Source of the DNA: M3007 sp044226205 | GTDB lineage: Bacteria > Bacteroidota > Bacteroidia > Chitinophagales > Saprospiraceae | NCBI GenBank assembly: GCA_044226205.1 | Contig: JBGAHL010000003.1 | Coordinates: forward strand, 1-64,000 | Reading direction: 5' to 3' | DNA length: 64,000 nt | In this document: one piece after another, positions 15,301 through 23,055 of the stretch | Layout: each line of letters begins with the position of its first letter | Position numbering within the stretch: the stretch's first letter is position 1 | Notes under the pieces: generated by a model | Seen by the model: only the letters and a program-made list of their open reading frames with translations | What the model was told of the DNA's origin: nothing | Databases searched by the model: none | Program-made: the position numbers and the translations under genes

Positions 15301-16937
15301 CTCTGGCGGCATATTATGCCCTGTTGACCTTGACCGATTCGACCTACTTCGACTCTCTGAGCGCCACCATGCCCGTCAACCTCGAAACCCTGCTGTTTCC
15401 GGACAAACCCGAACAGGAGCTCGCGGCGCGGGTCGTTTACGCCCTCCGGCTGCTTGTGCTCGATGTCCAGACCAAAGCCCCCGTGCCCAATGCCGAGATC
15501 AGTGCGCGAAGCATCCGGTCCATGACCAGCAATAGCCGGGGCCAGGCCGAGTACGTTTTCCCCGGCCGACCCTTTGCTTTTGTGCCGCTTCGGGTAAAAA
15601 TACCCGGATATTTTGCCTGGGATGGCGGCTTCAAACCGAGAACGGACAATGGAAGAGATACGATCTGGTTGAAGCCGATGCCGGCTTCCACACAGGAAGG
15701 TAACAGACATGAGGTGGCAACCGATACCGACGGCGACGGCATACCCGACCCCGACGACCAATGCATTACCCAACCCGGCTCACCCCTCTACAAGGGCTGC
15801 CCGACCCCCACTGACCCGGTCGAGCGCCTGAAAGTAGAGCCGCCGACAGAAGCACTGATTTTAGAAGCGCTCAAGGGTTTTCCTTTTGATAAGACTGCAC
15901 AAGCAAATCGTGAGGAACAAGAAAAAATCATTAACTACATCGATGCTTCAATCGAGGGAAATCTGATTATAAAAGAGGACAACGGCGATGTGATATACAT
16001 CAAAGCATCGTTTACTTCGGGATATTCCATAGGAATTTCCGTGGGCTCAAAAGGAAAAAATGACCGCTACGGTGTCTTTCTGATAACCTCGGGTAGTAAT
16101 TCATCGCAGTTTTTTGAAATTATAAAAAATACCCCATCCATCCCCCTCCCCGACATGATCCGCATCGCCGGCGGTACCCTCACCCTCGGCTGCACCGACG
16201 AACAAACAAAATACTGCCAAGACGACGAAAAACCCGCCCACCCCGTCACCCTCTCCGACTTCGCCCTCTCCCGCACTGAGGTGACCAATGCGCAATACGC
16301 CGCCTTCCTCAACGAATACGGCAGCACGACCGTGAAAAGCGGGGAGTACAAGGGAGAGGCAATGATCAGAGAGCATAGATGGAGCATCCGTTTCCCCGAT
16401 CAAAAAGGGCTTGGCTTGTACGCCCCCCAAGCGGGCTACGACAACCACCCGGTCGTGTTCGTAACCTGGTACGGCGCTACCGAGTATTGCCGCTGGCTCT
16501 CCGAACGCACGGGCCAGCGCTACCGCCTGCCCACCGAGGCCGAGTGGGAGTACGCCGCTCGGGGCGGGCAAAAAGCCAACCCGAAACGGATGTTCCTGTA
16601 CGCCGGCAGCGATGAGATCGACGAAGTGGCCTGGTGCAATGGCGGCAGAGACGGCCAAACCCACCCCGTGGCGCAAAAAAAGCCCAACGCCCTGGGCTTG
16701 TACGACATGAGCGGGAATGTGTATGAATGGTGCAGCGACTGGTATGGAGCGGACTATTACAAGAGTATTGCAAAGGGCGCGAAAAACCCGATGGGGCCTG
16801 ATTCGGGTGATAAGCGCGTTTGTCGCGGCGGCTCATGGGGCAACATTCCAGAGACCTGCCGCTCGGCGAGGCGCATCTCTCTCTCCGCAACCTTCAATAA
16901 CCACGTTCGGGGGTTCCGGGTCGCCAGAGATTATTAA
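12342..16937 (+). CDS. Multidomain membrane protein: CoxE-like N-term, degenerate vWA, FGE-sulfatase domain
   Basis: 1531 residues. Visible modules: 1-85, helical domain like the N-terminus of vWA proteins paired with MoxR (LFAQLQAAGF, then EELKYLLAPL); TM at ~105-125; Ig-like extracytoplasmic segment ~130-315; TM ~325-346; degenerate vWA-like Rossmann region ~415-560 (PDYLVLVTRRDERDQQGRLF instead of DxSxS; QLVLLGDGHGLLNP); helical region to ~795; TM ~801-818; helical TPR-like region ~830-960; carboxypeptidase-regulatory-like segment ~1030-1105; TSP3-type DTDGDGIPDPDDQC at ~1128; FGE-sulfatase domain ~1267-1531 ending RGGSWGN...GFRVARDY. The formylglycine-forming cysteine pair is not evident, so the domain is probably a C-type-lectin-fold binder. 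Likely sensor/effector of the EAD-MoxR operon. Base composition changes sharply between modules. Confidence 0.75.
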   Translation: MPTPLPLTRLFAQLQAAGFRLDTRRKLRLWRALHARGADYVGKTEELKYLLAPLIATTAAEQERFYKLWGEFCDECEKEFEGWTPIETKAPPVLQQETAHKKTYKWVLPVIGVALGIILLIWWLLPSSKVALPPLSIDKTPRLIREGDTLHLADPASSFGDKDSTIHWIVKDAATGEIEASGREIHWHAKDYGEDKWLALKAANRLPDSVKIHIHCKNPPVIDTLLWPETNLILGQKVVFKVKTQGEILAFWVIDHRDTLSGSQVEYTPSYVGDLQVECYVARSKQEKDCYTAFNRSFLVGNQYPKLSFAELRPDNPLTIRRPAEWIWAIMTPILLCAGWFFGRWMRKMNEKTPQKPTDQLAAEYPIHDSGPYHIPYRPNNHLIGGLGAFFRMAEVLSRREEDERLSFDAAASINATIESGGFPSWRERALSSPPDYLVLVTRRDERDQQGRLFERLTSFLKNQDAPVTVFFHDGSFRRFWNPDYPAGLPLHHLAQHFADHQLVLLGDGHGLLNPYDTRRPSFFAETAPLLRWRKRLLLTPSPVAAWSYQEALLHQHFLLYPADTDGLLAGFEALEALEEFAPDPFVLWETAQGRIRSDQSDRYRRWDSVEEHRDFLQNSARPGSSDGDPAAFRWLCALAVTTQPDYALTLAIGHALGIEVTHDRLLRLSRIPWLSANEPATALRLALLAQCAPDDERLARQAAAAELEAVRAQVAGSFAETDWRVNLAIHQFALDPRDEAHKQAIRELRALGLLSGGQEAELDWIVQNRADGTGLPFGSTRNLDAWLDVPPSHSPWSKELWFGLLFVLLEILLSAFLESSSFEGFDLSRPLPAYAFWMQETTNEDEAMRLNNRAVDLWSRVGNESSPRTALADSVKTADQYLNKAISYRGQYPLADSNLQALRFNAAALKLNSYLQDSAGATVLQEAISGFRSVRPSHKSLYLSALHGKGLCYFYLDRISGNKKKTLGANPTNAPLTETRSARDSALAAYYALLTLTDSTYFDSLSATMPVNLETLLFPDKPEQELAARVVYALRLLVLDVQTKAPVPNAEISARSIRSMTSNSRGQAEYVFPGRPFAFVPLRVKIPGYFAWDGGFKPRTDNGRDTIWLKPMPASTQEGNRHEVATDTDGDGIPDPDDQCITQPGSPLYKGCPTPTDPVERLKVEPPTEALILEALKGFPFDKTAQANREEQEKIINYIDASIEGNLIIKEDNGDVIYIKASFTSGYSIGISVGSKGKNDRYGVFLITSGSNSSQFFEIIKNTPSIPLPDMIRIAGGTLTLGCTDEQTKYCQDDEKPAHPVTLSDFALSRTEVTNAQYAAFLNEYGSTTVKSGEYKGEAMIREHRWSIRFPDQKGLGLYAPQAGYDNHPVVFVTWYGATEYCRWLSERTGQRYRLPTEAEWEYAARGGQKANPKRMFLYAGSDEIDEVAWCNGGRDGQTHPVAQKKPNALGLYDMSGNVYEWCSDWYGADYYKSIAKGAKNPMGPDSGDKRVCRGGSWGNIPETCRSARRISLSATFNNHVRGFRVARDY

Positions 16938-16994
16938 CCTGTAGTTCTTTTACCCTTTTACCCTTTAGAACTTTTTACATCCAGGGTGAAGCCG

Positions 16995-17159
16995 TTAGAG
17001 CATGTTGAGCTTTTCCTGCCGAGGCGAAAACGTGAAAATTTTATTTTCGGCAAGGCAAATTTCGCAGTCGGATGCGGGCGATCCGGCGAGAAATTTAACG
17101 CAGCAGGAAATAAAATTTTCCGTTTGCAGCCCGGCAAGGAAAAGCTCAACATGCTCTAA
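16995..17159. mobile_element. MITE-like 165-bp imperfect inverted repeat
   Basis: The ends are perfect inverted copies (TTAGAGCATGTTGAGCTTTT on the left; its complement ends at 17159), and similarity continues inward (GAAAATTTTATTTTC against GAAAATTTTATTTCC; AAATTTCGC against AAATTTCTC) to a centre near 17077. The whole unit can fold into one hairpin. It carries no credible gene. No transposase is seen with these ends, so mobilisation in trans is inferred. Confidence 0.65.
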
Positions 17160-17504
17160 GGGTTTTGGCAATACCCGCGCAGCGGGTCGAATTTTTTTGC
17201 GGGAGGCTGGGCGCGCAGAAGGCCGCGGATTGGGTCGGATGTTTTTATAAGACAGGATCAACAAGATGTACAGAATGTTAAAGGGAAAGGGGAGATGCCC
17301 GCCTTGTCGGCGCAGCCGGCAATTATCCTGTTAATCCTGTCGAAAGAAACACCCACGCGGCGGGCAAAAAAAATCCGCGTCCATCCGCGCAAGATCCGTG
17401 TCATCCGCGTTCCCTTCCCGCAAAAGCACAATCTTCTAAACCTTTCCCCCACTCCCGCCATTTATCACACATCATTTATCATTTATCATTCATCATTCCT
17501 TCCC
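17160..17504. other. Intergenic stretch with short tandem phrases
   Basis: No gene is supported here. The stretch holds repeated words: ATCCGCG and close variants about four times in 17375-17420 (TCCGCGTCCATCCGCG, then TCATCCGCGTTC), and ATCATTTATC / ATTCATC words in 17468-17500 directly before the YyaL start. Such phrases look like old tandem duplications. A short TAnnTTTG box was not found. Confidence 0.5.
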
Positions 17505-19553
17505 ATGAACCGTCTTCAGCACGAGACCTCCCCCTACCTCCTACAGCACGCCGGCAACCCCGTCGATTGGTACGCCTGGAAGCCCGAAGCCCTGGCCCGC
17601 GCGCGCGCCGAGAACAAGCCGATCCTGGTCAGCATCGGGTATTCCACCTGTCACTGGTGTCACGTGATGGAGCACGAATCGTTTGAAAACGAAGACATTG
17701 CGGCGTTTATGAACGACAATTTCGTCTGCATCAAAGTCGACCGCGAGGAGCGGCCTGACGTGGATGCGATCTACATGGAAGCCTGTCAGATCCTCAACGG
17801 CAGCGGCGGCTGGCCGCTCAACTGCTTTCTGACGCCCGACGGGCGGCCGTTCTACGCGGGTACCTACTTCCCACCCCGCCCGGCGCACAATCGCCCCTCG
17901 TGGCTGCAGGTGTTGCAGCACATGTCGCGGGTGTGGGAGAGCGAGCGCGACAAGGTATTTGAACAGGCCGAGCGCATCACCGCCCGCATCCGGGGCAACG
18001 ACGAGGTTTTTGTTCAAAATATGGGTCCCGAAACCGCCGGTGAGGCGGCTTTTCCCGCCGATCTGCCCGATACGATCTTTGCCCGCATGCGCGACAGTTT
18101 CGACCGCGCCGAGGGCGGTTTTGGCGGCGCGCCGAAGTTCCCCTCCACCATGGCAATCCAGTATTTGCTGAGCTACCACTGGTTTCGGCGCCAGCCCGAG
18201 GCGCTGGAGCAGGCCCTGTTGTCGCTCGACAAGATGATCCAGGGCGGTATTTACGACCAGATCGGGGGCGGTTTTGCTCGGTATTCCACCGATCGGGAGT
18301 GGCTGGCTCCGCATTTTGAAAAAATGTTGTACGACAATGCCCTGCTCGTCGGGGTGCTCGCCGAGGCGTACAAACTGACGAAAAAAGACCTGTACCGCGA
18401 AACCATCGAGGAAACGCTCGAATACATCCGCCGCGACATGACCCAGGCCGAGGGCGGGTTTTATTCGGCCGAAGACGCCGATTCGGAGGGGCAGGAGGGC
18501 AAATTTTACGTGTGGGACAAAGCAGAGATCGAGCAGTTGCTGGGCGAGGACGCGGCTTTATTCTGCGATTTCTACGACGTCCGCGAGGGCGGCAACTGGG
18601 AGCACGTCAGCATCCTTCGGCGCCTTCAATCGTACGAGGAATACGCTCGCCTGAACGATCTGGACCTCGCGGTTCTGAAACAACGCCTGCGCGCGGGCCG
18701 CGAACGACTTTTTGCCCACCGCGCCCAACGGATACGTCCCGGCCTCGACGATAAAATTCTGCTCGGCTGGAACGCCCTCATGGCCTCTGCCTACGCGGCG
18801 GCTTTTACGGCGCTGGGGCGGGAGGAATACCGCGCCGCGGCCTTGCGCAGCCTCGATTTTTGCCTCGAAAAATTTGCCCAGCCCGACGGCGAAGCCCTTT
18901 TTCACACCTGGAAAAACGGCCAGGCGCAGTACGACGCTTTTCTCGATGATTACGCCTTTTTTATCGCCGCCCTGCTCGATGGTTACCAGATCAGCTTCGA
19001 TCCGCGCTATTTGCAACGCGCCGGAAAATATGCGGACTATGTTTTGAGTTATTTCAGCGATCCGGCTTCGCCGATGCTGTTTTTTACGGCCGAAAACCAG
19101 ACTGATATCGTGTTGCGCAAAAAGGACCTGTACGACAGTGCCACGCCCTCTGGCAACAGCACCATGGCGCACAACTTGCAACGCCTCGGCATTCTGCTCG
19201 ACCGCCGCGAATGGCGCGACAAGGCCCGGCAAATGCTGCTGGCGATCCGCGACACCCTGGCCCGCTACCCGCTTTCGTTCGAACGCTGGGCCGGCGCGGT
19301 GCTCAACGAAGTGCATCCATACCACGAAATTGCCGTGGTGGGCGATAATGCCTTCGAAAAAGCAGTGCAGTTGCAGACGGTTTTTGTGCCCAATAAGGTC
19401 GTGGCAGCCTCGCGGGGTGAAAACGGATCTGTACCCTTGCTGGCTGGCAAAACCGGGGAGGGGGATGCGTTGATCTACATTTGCCGCGATTTTGCCTGTC
19501 AACGACCGATTCGCACTTTTGACGAATTTTATACGGCTGTGCGTCCGGAATAG
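17505..19553 (+). CDS. YyaL/SPATA20-type thioredoxin-domain protein (DUF255)
   Basis: 682 residues from ATG 17505 (MNRLQHETSPYLLQHAGNP, the standard opening of the family; the upstream in-frame part is low-complexity intergenic DNA). The N-terminal thioredoxin-like domain carries GYSTCHWCHVMEHESF near 48, with a CxxC-type pair, followed by DREERPDVDAIYM and GGWPLNCFLTPDGRPFYAGTYFPP. The remainder is an (alpha/alpha)6-type barrel like N-acylglucosamine 2-epimerases (GGIYDQIGGGFARYSTDREW, LPHFEKMLYDN-like LAPHFEKMLYDNA). Family members are widely conserved and of unclear biochemical role. Length is normal. It precedes the porP/sprF gene by 34 bases but is not known to be part of T9SS. Confidence 0.9.
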   Translation: MNRLQHETSPYLLQHAGNPVDWYAWKPEALARARAENKPILVSIGYSTCHWCHVMEHESFENEDIAAFMNDNFVCIKVDREERPDVDAIYMEACQILNGSGGWPLNCFLTPDGRPFYAGTYFPPRPAHNRPSWLQVLQHMSRVWESERDKVFEQAERITARIRGNDEVFVQNMGPETAGEAAFPADLPDTIFARMRDSFDRAEGGFGGAPKFPSTMAIQYLLSYHWFRRQPEALEQALLSLDKMIQGGIYDQIGGGFARYSTDREWLAPHFEKMLYDNALLVGVLAEAYKLTKKDLYRETIEETLEYIRRDMTQAEGGFYSAEDADSEGQEGKFYVWDKAEIEQLLGEDAALFCDFYDVREGGNWEHVSILRRLQSYEEYARLNDLDLAVLKQRLRAGRERLFAHRAQRIRPGLDDKILLGWNALMASAYAAAFTALGREEYRAAALRSLDFCLEKFAQPDGEALFHTWKNGQAQYDAFLDDYAFFIAALLDGYQISFDPRYLQRAGKYADYVLSYFSDPASPMLFFTAENQTDIVLRKKDLYDSATPSGNSTMAHNLQRLGILLDRREWRDKARQMLLAIRDTLARYPLSFERWAGAVLNEVHPYHEIAVVGDNAFEKAVQLQTVFVPNKVVAASRGENGSVPLLAGKTGEGDALIYICRDFACQRPIRTFDEFYTAVRPE

Positions 19554-19587
19554 ACCTATTTTCACCCACACTTAAAGCGCCTCGCGC

Positions 19588-20571
19588 ATGAAAAAACTTT
19601 TTACACCTATATTAATAGTATGCTGGATGCTGGGTAATCTGTCGGCCCAGCAAGCGCCGCAGTACAGCCTGTACGCGTTTAACGCCTATGCTTTTAACCC
19701 GGCCTGCGCCGGCCTGGACAATTCTCTGGTATTCACAGGGGTATATCGCAAGCAGTGGAGCAACCTGGAAGGCGCGCCCGAAACCCAGCACCTCAACGTG
19801 CATTTGCCGCTGTACGTAATTCGCAGCGGTATTGGCCTGCGGGTGGAGAACGACGTGATCGGAGCGCACCGTGTGACGCAGGTGGTCGGGAGTTACAATT
19901 ATCAAATGGAACTAGGCCGCAATGCTCTTTTGTCGATGGGGGTGAGCGGAGGTTACCTTTTATATGTGCTTGACGGGGCCAAATTGCGTGCCCCCGACGG
20001 TACCTATGCCGAGCCTGGAGGGGTTTTTTCGCACAACGATCAGTACTTGCCCGAAGGCAATATTCAGGCGGGAGCAGCAGTAGGGGAGGCCGGTATATAT
20101 TTTCAAAGTCTGCGATTTGAGGCAGGCGCAGCAGTTCAGCCTGTTTTTGCACCTGTGTTAAAAGGCGATGGCGATGGAAATTTTTCTTTAAAACCCGAAA
20201 GGCACTATATCTTCACCGCCGCTTATCGCCTGAATGCGGGCGATAATCTCGAACTGCGCCCTTCAATGTTGGCGAAAACTGACGCGAAGGAGACACAAAT
20301 CGAAATTTCAACGTACATGCGTTGGCGAGAAAATATTTTTGCCGGCGCTTCCTATCGAGGCTTCGGATCTTCGAGTCGTGACGCAGCAATTCTTTTTGCC
20401 GGAATGAAGATCAACGAAAAAACGACACTGGGATACGCATTCGATTTGCCCCTTTCACCTTTAAAAGCCGCCAACCGTGGCAGCCACGAATTGCTGCTTC
20501 GTTACAACCTGGGCAGACCTATCGGTGCGGGCAAATTGCCTCCCATTATTTACAACCCACGATTCTTTTGA
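19588..20571 (+). CDS. PorP/SprF-family type IX secretion protein
   Basis: 327 residues with a signal peptide ending in NLSAQQ (about 21) and the family opening APQYSLYAFNAYAFNPACAG, then GVYRKQWSNLEGAPETQHLN. PorP/SprF proteins are outer-membrane beta-barrels that work with T9SS and surface adhesins. The C-terminal motif ends in KLPPIIYNPRFF, aromatic at the last residue as for barrel proteins. It lies directly upstream of gldK-N, as in many Bacteroidota. Which substrates it serves cannot be told here. Confidence 0.9.
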   Translation: MKKLFTPILIVCWMLGNLSAQQAPQYSLYAFNAYAFNPACAGLDNSLVFTGVYRKQWSNLEGAPETQHLNVHLPLYVIRSGIGLRVENDVIGAHRVTQVVGSYNYQMELGRNALLSMGVSGGYLLYVLDGAKLRAPDGTYAEPGGVFSHNDQYLPEGNIQAGAAVGEAGIYFQSLRFEAGAAVQPVFAPVLKGDGDGNFSLKPERHYIFTAAYRLNAGDNLELRPSMLAKTDAKETQIEISTYMRWRENIFAGASYRGFGSSSRDAAILFAGMKINEKTTLGYAFDLPLSPLKAANRGSHELLLRYNLGRPIGAGKLPPIIYNPRFF

Positions 20572-20760
20572 TCACCCTTATTCGGCATTGTTTTTGTCGG
20601 CAGCGGCGATTTTGTAGAAATGGCGGGTCAGGTGTTAAAAAAAGCGCTTTCAAATACAATCGAATCCGAAAAAGGCGTTAGTCTCGTGCTTTGCACAGGT
20701 GACAAATCCCGGATCGGCCAATTTTATTTTGAAAACTTTTTCGCTACGAAATTAATCCTC

Positions 20761-20768
20761 TATCTTTA
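20761..20768 (+). promoter_or_regulatory. Possible -7 box of gldK
   Basis: TATCTTTA, one base off TAnnTTTG, 53 bases before the gldK start codon. No good -33 element seen. Confidence 0.35.
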
Positions 20769-20820
20769 CGACCACTTTTTCCAAACCGAACATTTAAGTA
20801 GGAAAACACGGGTGTTTAAC

Positions 20821-22068
20821 ATGAAAAAACTACAGAAATTACTCCTGCTTCTGCCCTTACTCGCAGTAGTAGCCGTTTCGTGCGGCAGAAAAGAAAGCGG
20901 ACAACTGGTTGGTGTGACCGATCGTCCGAAATGGAAAGGTATTAATCCCTACGGTATGGTGTATGTGCCCTCCGGCACCTTACATGTCGGTACAGGTGAC
21001 GAAGACCTCAGCCGTACCTTGGTGGCTCGTCCGAAGTCCATCTCTATTCAGGGATTCTTCATGGATGACACCGAGATTACCAACAACGAATATCGCCAAT
21101 TTGTTCAGTGGGTTTCCGACTCGCTGGCACACGAAACGCTTCAACACTATGTTGAAGATGAAAACGGCGATGGCGACAAGCAATTGATCGATTGGGATCA
21201 GGACGTTGACTGGAAAGACAACGCCGAAGAACTTCAGGACCTGTACTATCAGGGCAACGAGCGCTTCGCCGGTCGCAAGGAAATTGACGTCACCAAACTG
21301 GTATTCGAATACCAGTGGTACGACTGGCAGCGCGCCGCCCACGACCGCAACAGCAACCGTACCAGCCACATCCACAAAGAAAAAATCAAGGTTTACCCGG
21401 ATACGCTCTGCTGGATTCGCGACTACGCTTATTCTTACAACGAGCCGATGACGCGTAACTACTTCTGGCACCCGGCATTTGACGACTATCCAGTTGTAGG
21501 CGTCAACTGGAAAATGGCCAAAGCCTTCTGCTACTGGCGCACCAAAATCTGGAACATGTACGGCGATGGCGTGACTTCGGAGGATTTCCGCCTGCCCACT
21601 GAACACGAGTGGGAATATGCTGCACGCGGTGGCCGCGAAGAAGCTCCCTATCCCTGGGGCGCTTACTACACCCGCAACGCAAAAGGTTGCCTTCTGGCCA
21701 ACTTTAAGCCTGGTCGTGGTAACTATCCGGAAGATGGCGGCCTTTACACGGTTAAGGCCGATGGCTACTTCCCTAACGATTATGGCCTCTATTGCATGGC
21801 TGGCAACGTAGCAGAATGGACGGAAACTGCCTATTTCGAAAATTCCTACTCTTTCATGCACGACCTCAACCCCGACATCCGCTATGATGCCAAGGATGAG
21901 GACCCGCAGACCTACAAGCGTAAAGTAATTCGCGGTGGTTCGTGGAAAGACGTTGCATTCTTCCTGCAAACGGGCACTCGCTCCTGGGAATATCAGGATA
22001 CTACCAAGTGCTATGTTGGCTTCCGCTGCGTACTGACCTTCCTCGGTCGTTCCATCAACGACTTCTAA
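20821..22068 (+). CDS. gldK: GldK, T9SS lipoprotein with FGE-sulfatase fold
   Basis: 415 residues from ATG 20821; an in-frame extension upstream is rejected because the lipoprotein signal begins here (MKKLQKLLLLLPLLAVVAVS then Cys21). The mature part is an FGE-sulfatase domain: GMVYVPSGTLHVGTGDED, MDDTEITNNEYRQFV, FRLPTEHEWEYAARGG, GLYCMAGNVAEWTE, KVIRGGSWKD, and a final VGFRCVL. GldK and GldN form the periplasmic/outer-membrane ring of the type IX secretion system. The gene is followed by gldL, gldM and gldN, which makes the assignment firm against the paralogue GldJ. A hairpin terminator separates it from gldL. Confidence 0.93.
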   Translation: MKKLQKLLLLLPLLAVVAVSCGRKESGQLVGVTDRPKWKGINPYGMVYVPSGTLHVGTGDEDLSRTLVARPKSISIQGFFMDDTEITNNEYRQFVQWVSDSLAHETLQHYVEDENGDGDKQLIDWDQDVDWKDNAEELQDLYYQGNERFAGRKEIDVTKLVFEYQWYDWQRAAHDRNSNRTSHIHKEKIKVYPDTLCWIRDYAYSYNEPMTRNYFWHPAFDDYPVVGVNWKMAKAFCYWRTKIWNMYGDGVTSEDFRLPTEHEWEYAARGGREEAPYPWGAYYTRNAKGCLLANFKPGRGNYPEDGGLYTVKADGYFPNDYGLYCMAGNVAEWTETAYFENSYSFMHDLNPDIRYDAKDEDPQTYKRKVIRGGSWKDVAFFLQTGTRSWEYQDTTKCYVGFRCVLTFLGRSINDF

Positions 22069-22087
22069 ACACCTTATCGGGCATAGT

Positions 22088-22156
22088 ACCAAAGGGCAAA
22101 ATAAAATGAATATCCTCACATAATTTGTGCTGATTCTCTGCGTTTTGCCCTTTGGT
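22088..22156 (+). terminator. Hairpin after gldK
   Basis: ACCAAAGGGCAAAA (22088-22101) pairs with TTTTGCCCTTTGGT (22143-22156) across a 41-base loop, followed by TTACC. Long loop, so the termination strength is uncertain. The rest of the 330-base gap to gldL holds a promoter box but no gene. Confidence 0.6.
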
Positions 22157-22320
22157 TTACCACTCTATAATCGTCTTCCGACACGTTTTGCCCTCCCCCT
22201 CCCAATCCGTTTTGAACTATTTTATGCTGTACGTCGCGTTTGTGTTCGTCAATAGCGGACAAATTCGGTTGACTGCCAGCAATTTATCTGAAAATATATC
22301 GGATAAATTAAACCTGCTGC

Positions 22321-22328
22321 TACTTTTG
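22321..22328 (+). promoter_or_regulatory. Promoter -7 box of gldLMN
   Basis: TACTTTTG, a TAnnTTTG match, 71 bases before the gldL start. It implies that gldL, gldM and gldN can be transcribed independently of gldK. Confidence 0.55.
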
Positions 22329-22398
22329 CGACGTTTTTAGGAAGTATTCTAAATCCTCGCTTAACTATTTCTCTAAACTGCTAAAAAGTTTAAAAACA

Positions 22399-22995
22399 AT
22401 GAGTTTCGTCAAAACCAAGTCTTTCAAGTATTTTAAGAACCTCCTCATCGGTGTGGGTGCTGCTATCGTGCTTATGGGCGCTCTTTTCAAGCTGGAAAGC
22501 TGGGAGTACGCTTCCGAACTGCTGATCGCCGGGTTGACTACCGAAGCTATCATCTTCCTCTTTCTCGGTATTCTCGGCCCGGAGCCCGATTACTACTGGC
22601 ACAAACTGTATCCGGGTCTTGACGACTACAACTCCCGCATGCAACCGCTTACGGCTGGCCCGACCAATACCAACATGGAAGAATTCAAGCCGCTGCACGG
22701 CGACGTGGTTGAACGTCAATTGGGCGGTATGTTGACCGAGCTGCAGTCCATGTCCAAAAGCATGGGCGCTCTGAAGGCTCTGCAAGAAGTAGACTTTTCC
22801 GGTACGCAAGACCAGATCAAGTCTATGAGCAACTTCTACACCAAAATGAACGAAGCAATGGCTGACATGGCAAAATCCGCCGAAGACGTCCGCAATTACA
22901 AAGATCAATTGACTTCGCTCAACAAAAACCTCGGTTCGCTCAATACCGTTTACGGCAATATGCTGGCTGCAATGGCCAACATCGGTCGTCAGTAA
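22399..22995 (+). CDS. gldL: GldL, T9SS motor membrane protein
   Basis: 198 residues. Two membrane helices (about 14-32 and 39-60) are separated by a short turn; Lys31 and Glu49 lie in the membrane part, Glu49 at the position of the proton-path glutamate of characterised GldL proteins. The cytoplasmic C-terminal half (about 95-198) is a coiled-coil region (GGMLTELQSMSKSMGALKAL and on). GldL and GldM form the proton-driven rotary motor that powers type IX secretion and gliding. The downstream neighbour gldM starts 60 bases on. Confidence 0.95.
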   Translation: MSFVKTKSFKYFKNLLIGVGAAIVLMGALFKLESWEYASELLIAGLTTEAIIFLFLGILGPEPDYYWHKLYPGLDDYNSRMQPLTAGPTNTNMEEFKPLHGDVVERQLGGMLTELQSMSKSMGALKALQEVDFSGTQDQIKSMSNFYTKMNEAMADMAKSAEDVRNYKDQLTSLNKNLGSLNTVYGNMLAAMANIGRQ

Positions 22996-23055
22996 TCCGC
23001 TGCGATTTTGATCGTGGTTATCCATTCAACCATCACATTCAAAAATTAGATCCTT

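Noticed and set aside
16995..17264. Open frames of 82-89 residues on both strands in the MITE-like repeat
   Set aside because: They are mirror translations of the inverted repeat. No coding support.
16938..17300. DGR template repeat or reverse transcriptase near the FGE gene
   Set aside because: I looked downstream and across the window for a second copy of the FGE tail and for an RT motif. None was found, so only a trans-acting DGR remains possible.
18558..19571. 337-residue open frame on the minus strand
   Set aside because: Antisense to the YyaL-type gene. No domain or start signal supports it.
20821..22068. GldJ instead of GldK
   Set aside because: GldJ and GldK share the FGE fold, but the following genes gldL, gldM and gldN define the gldKLMN order, so GldK is the better call.
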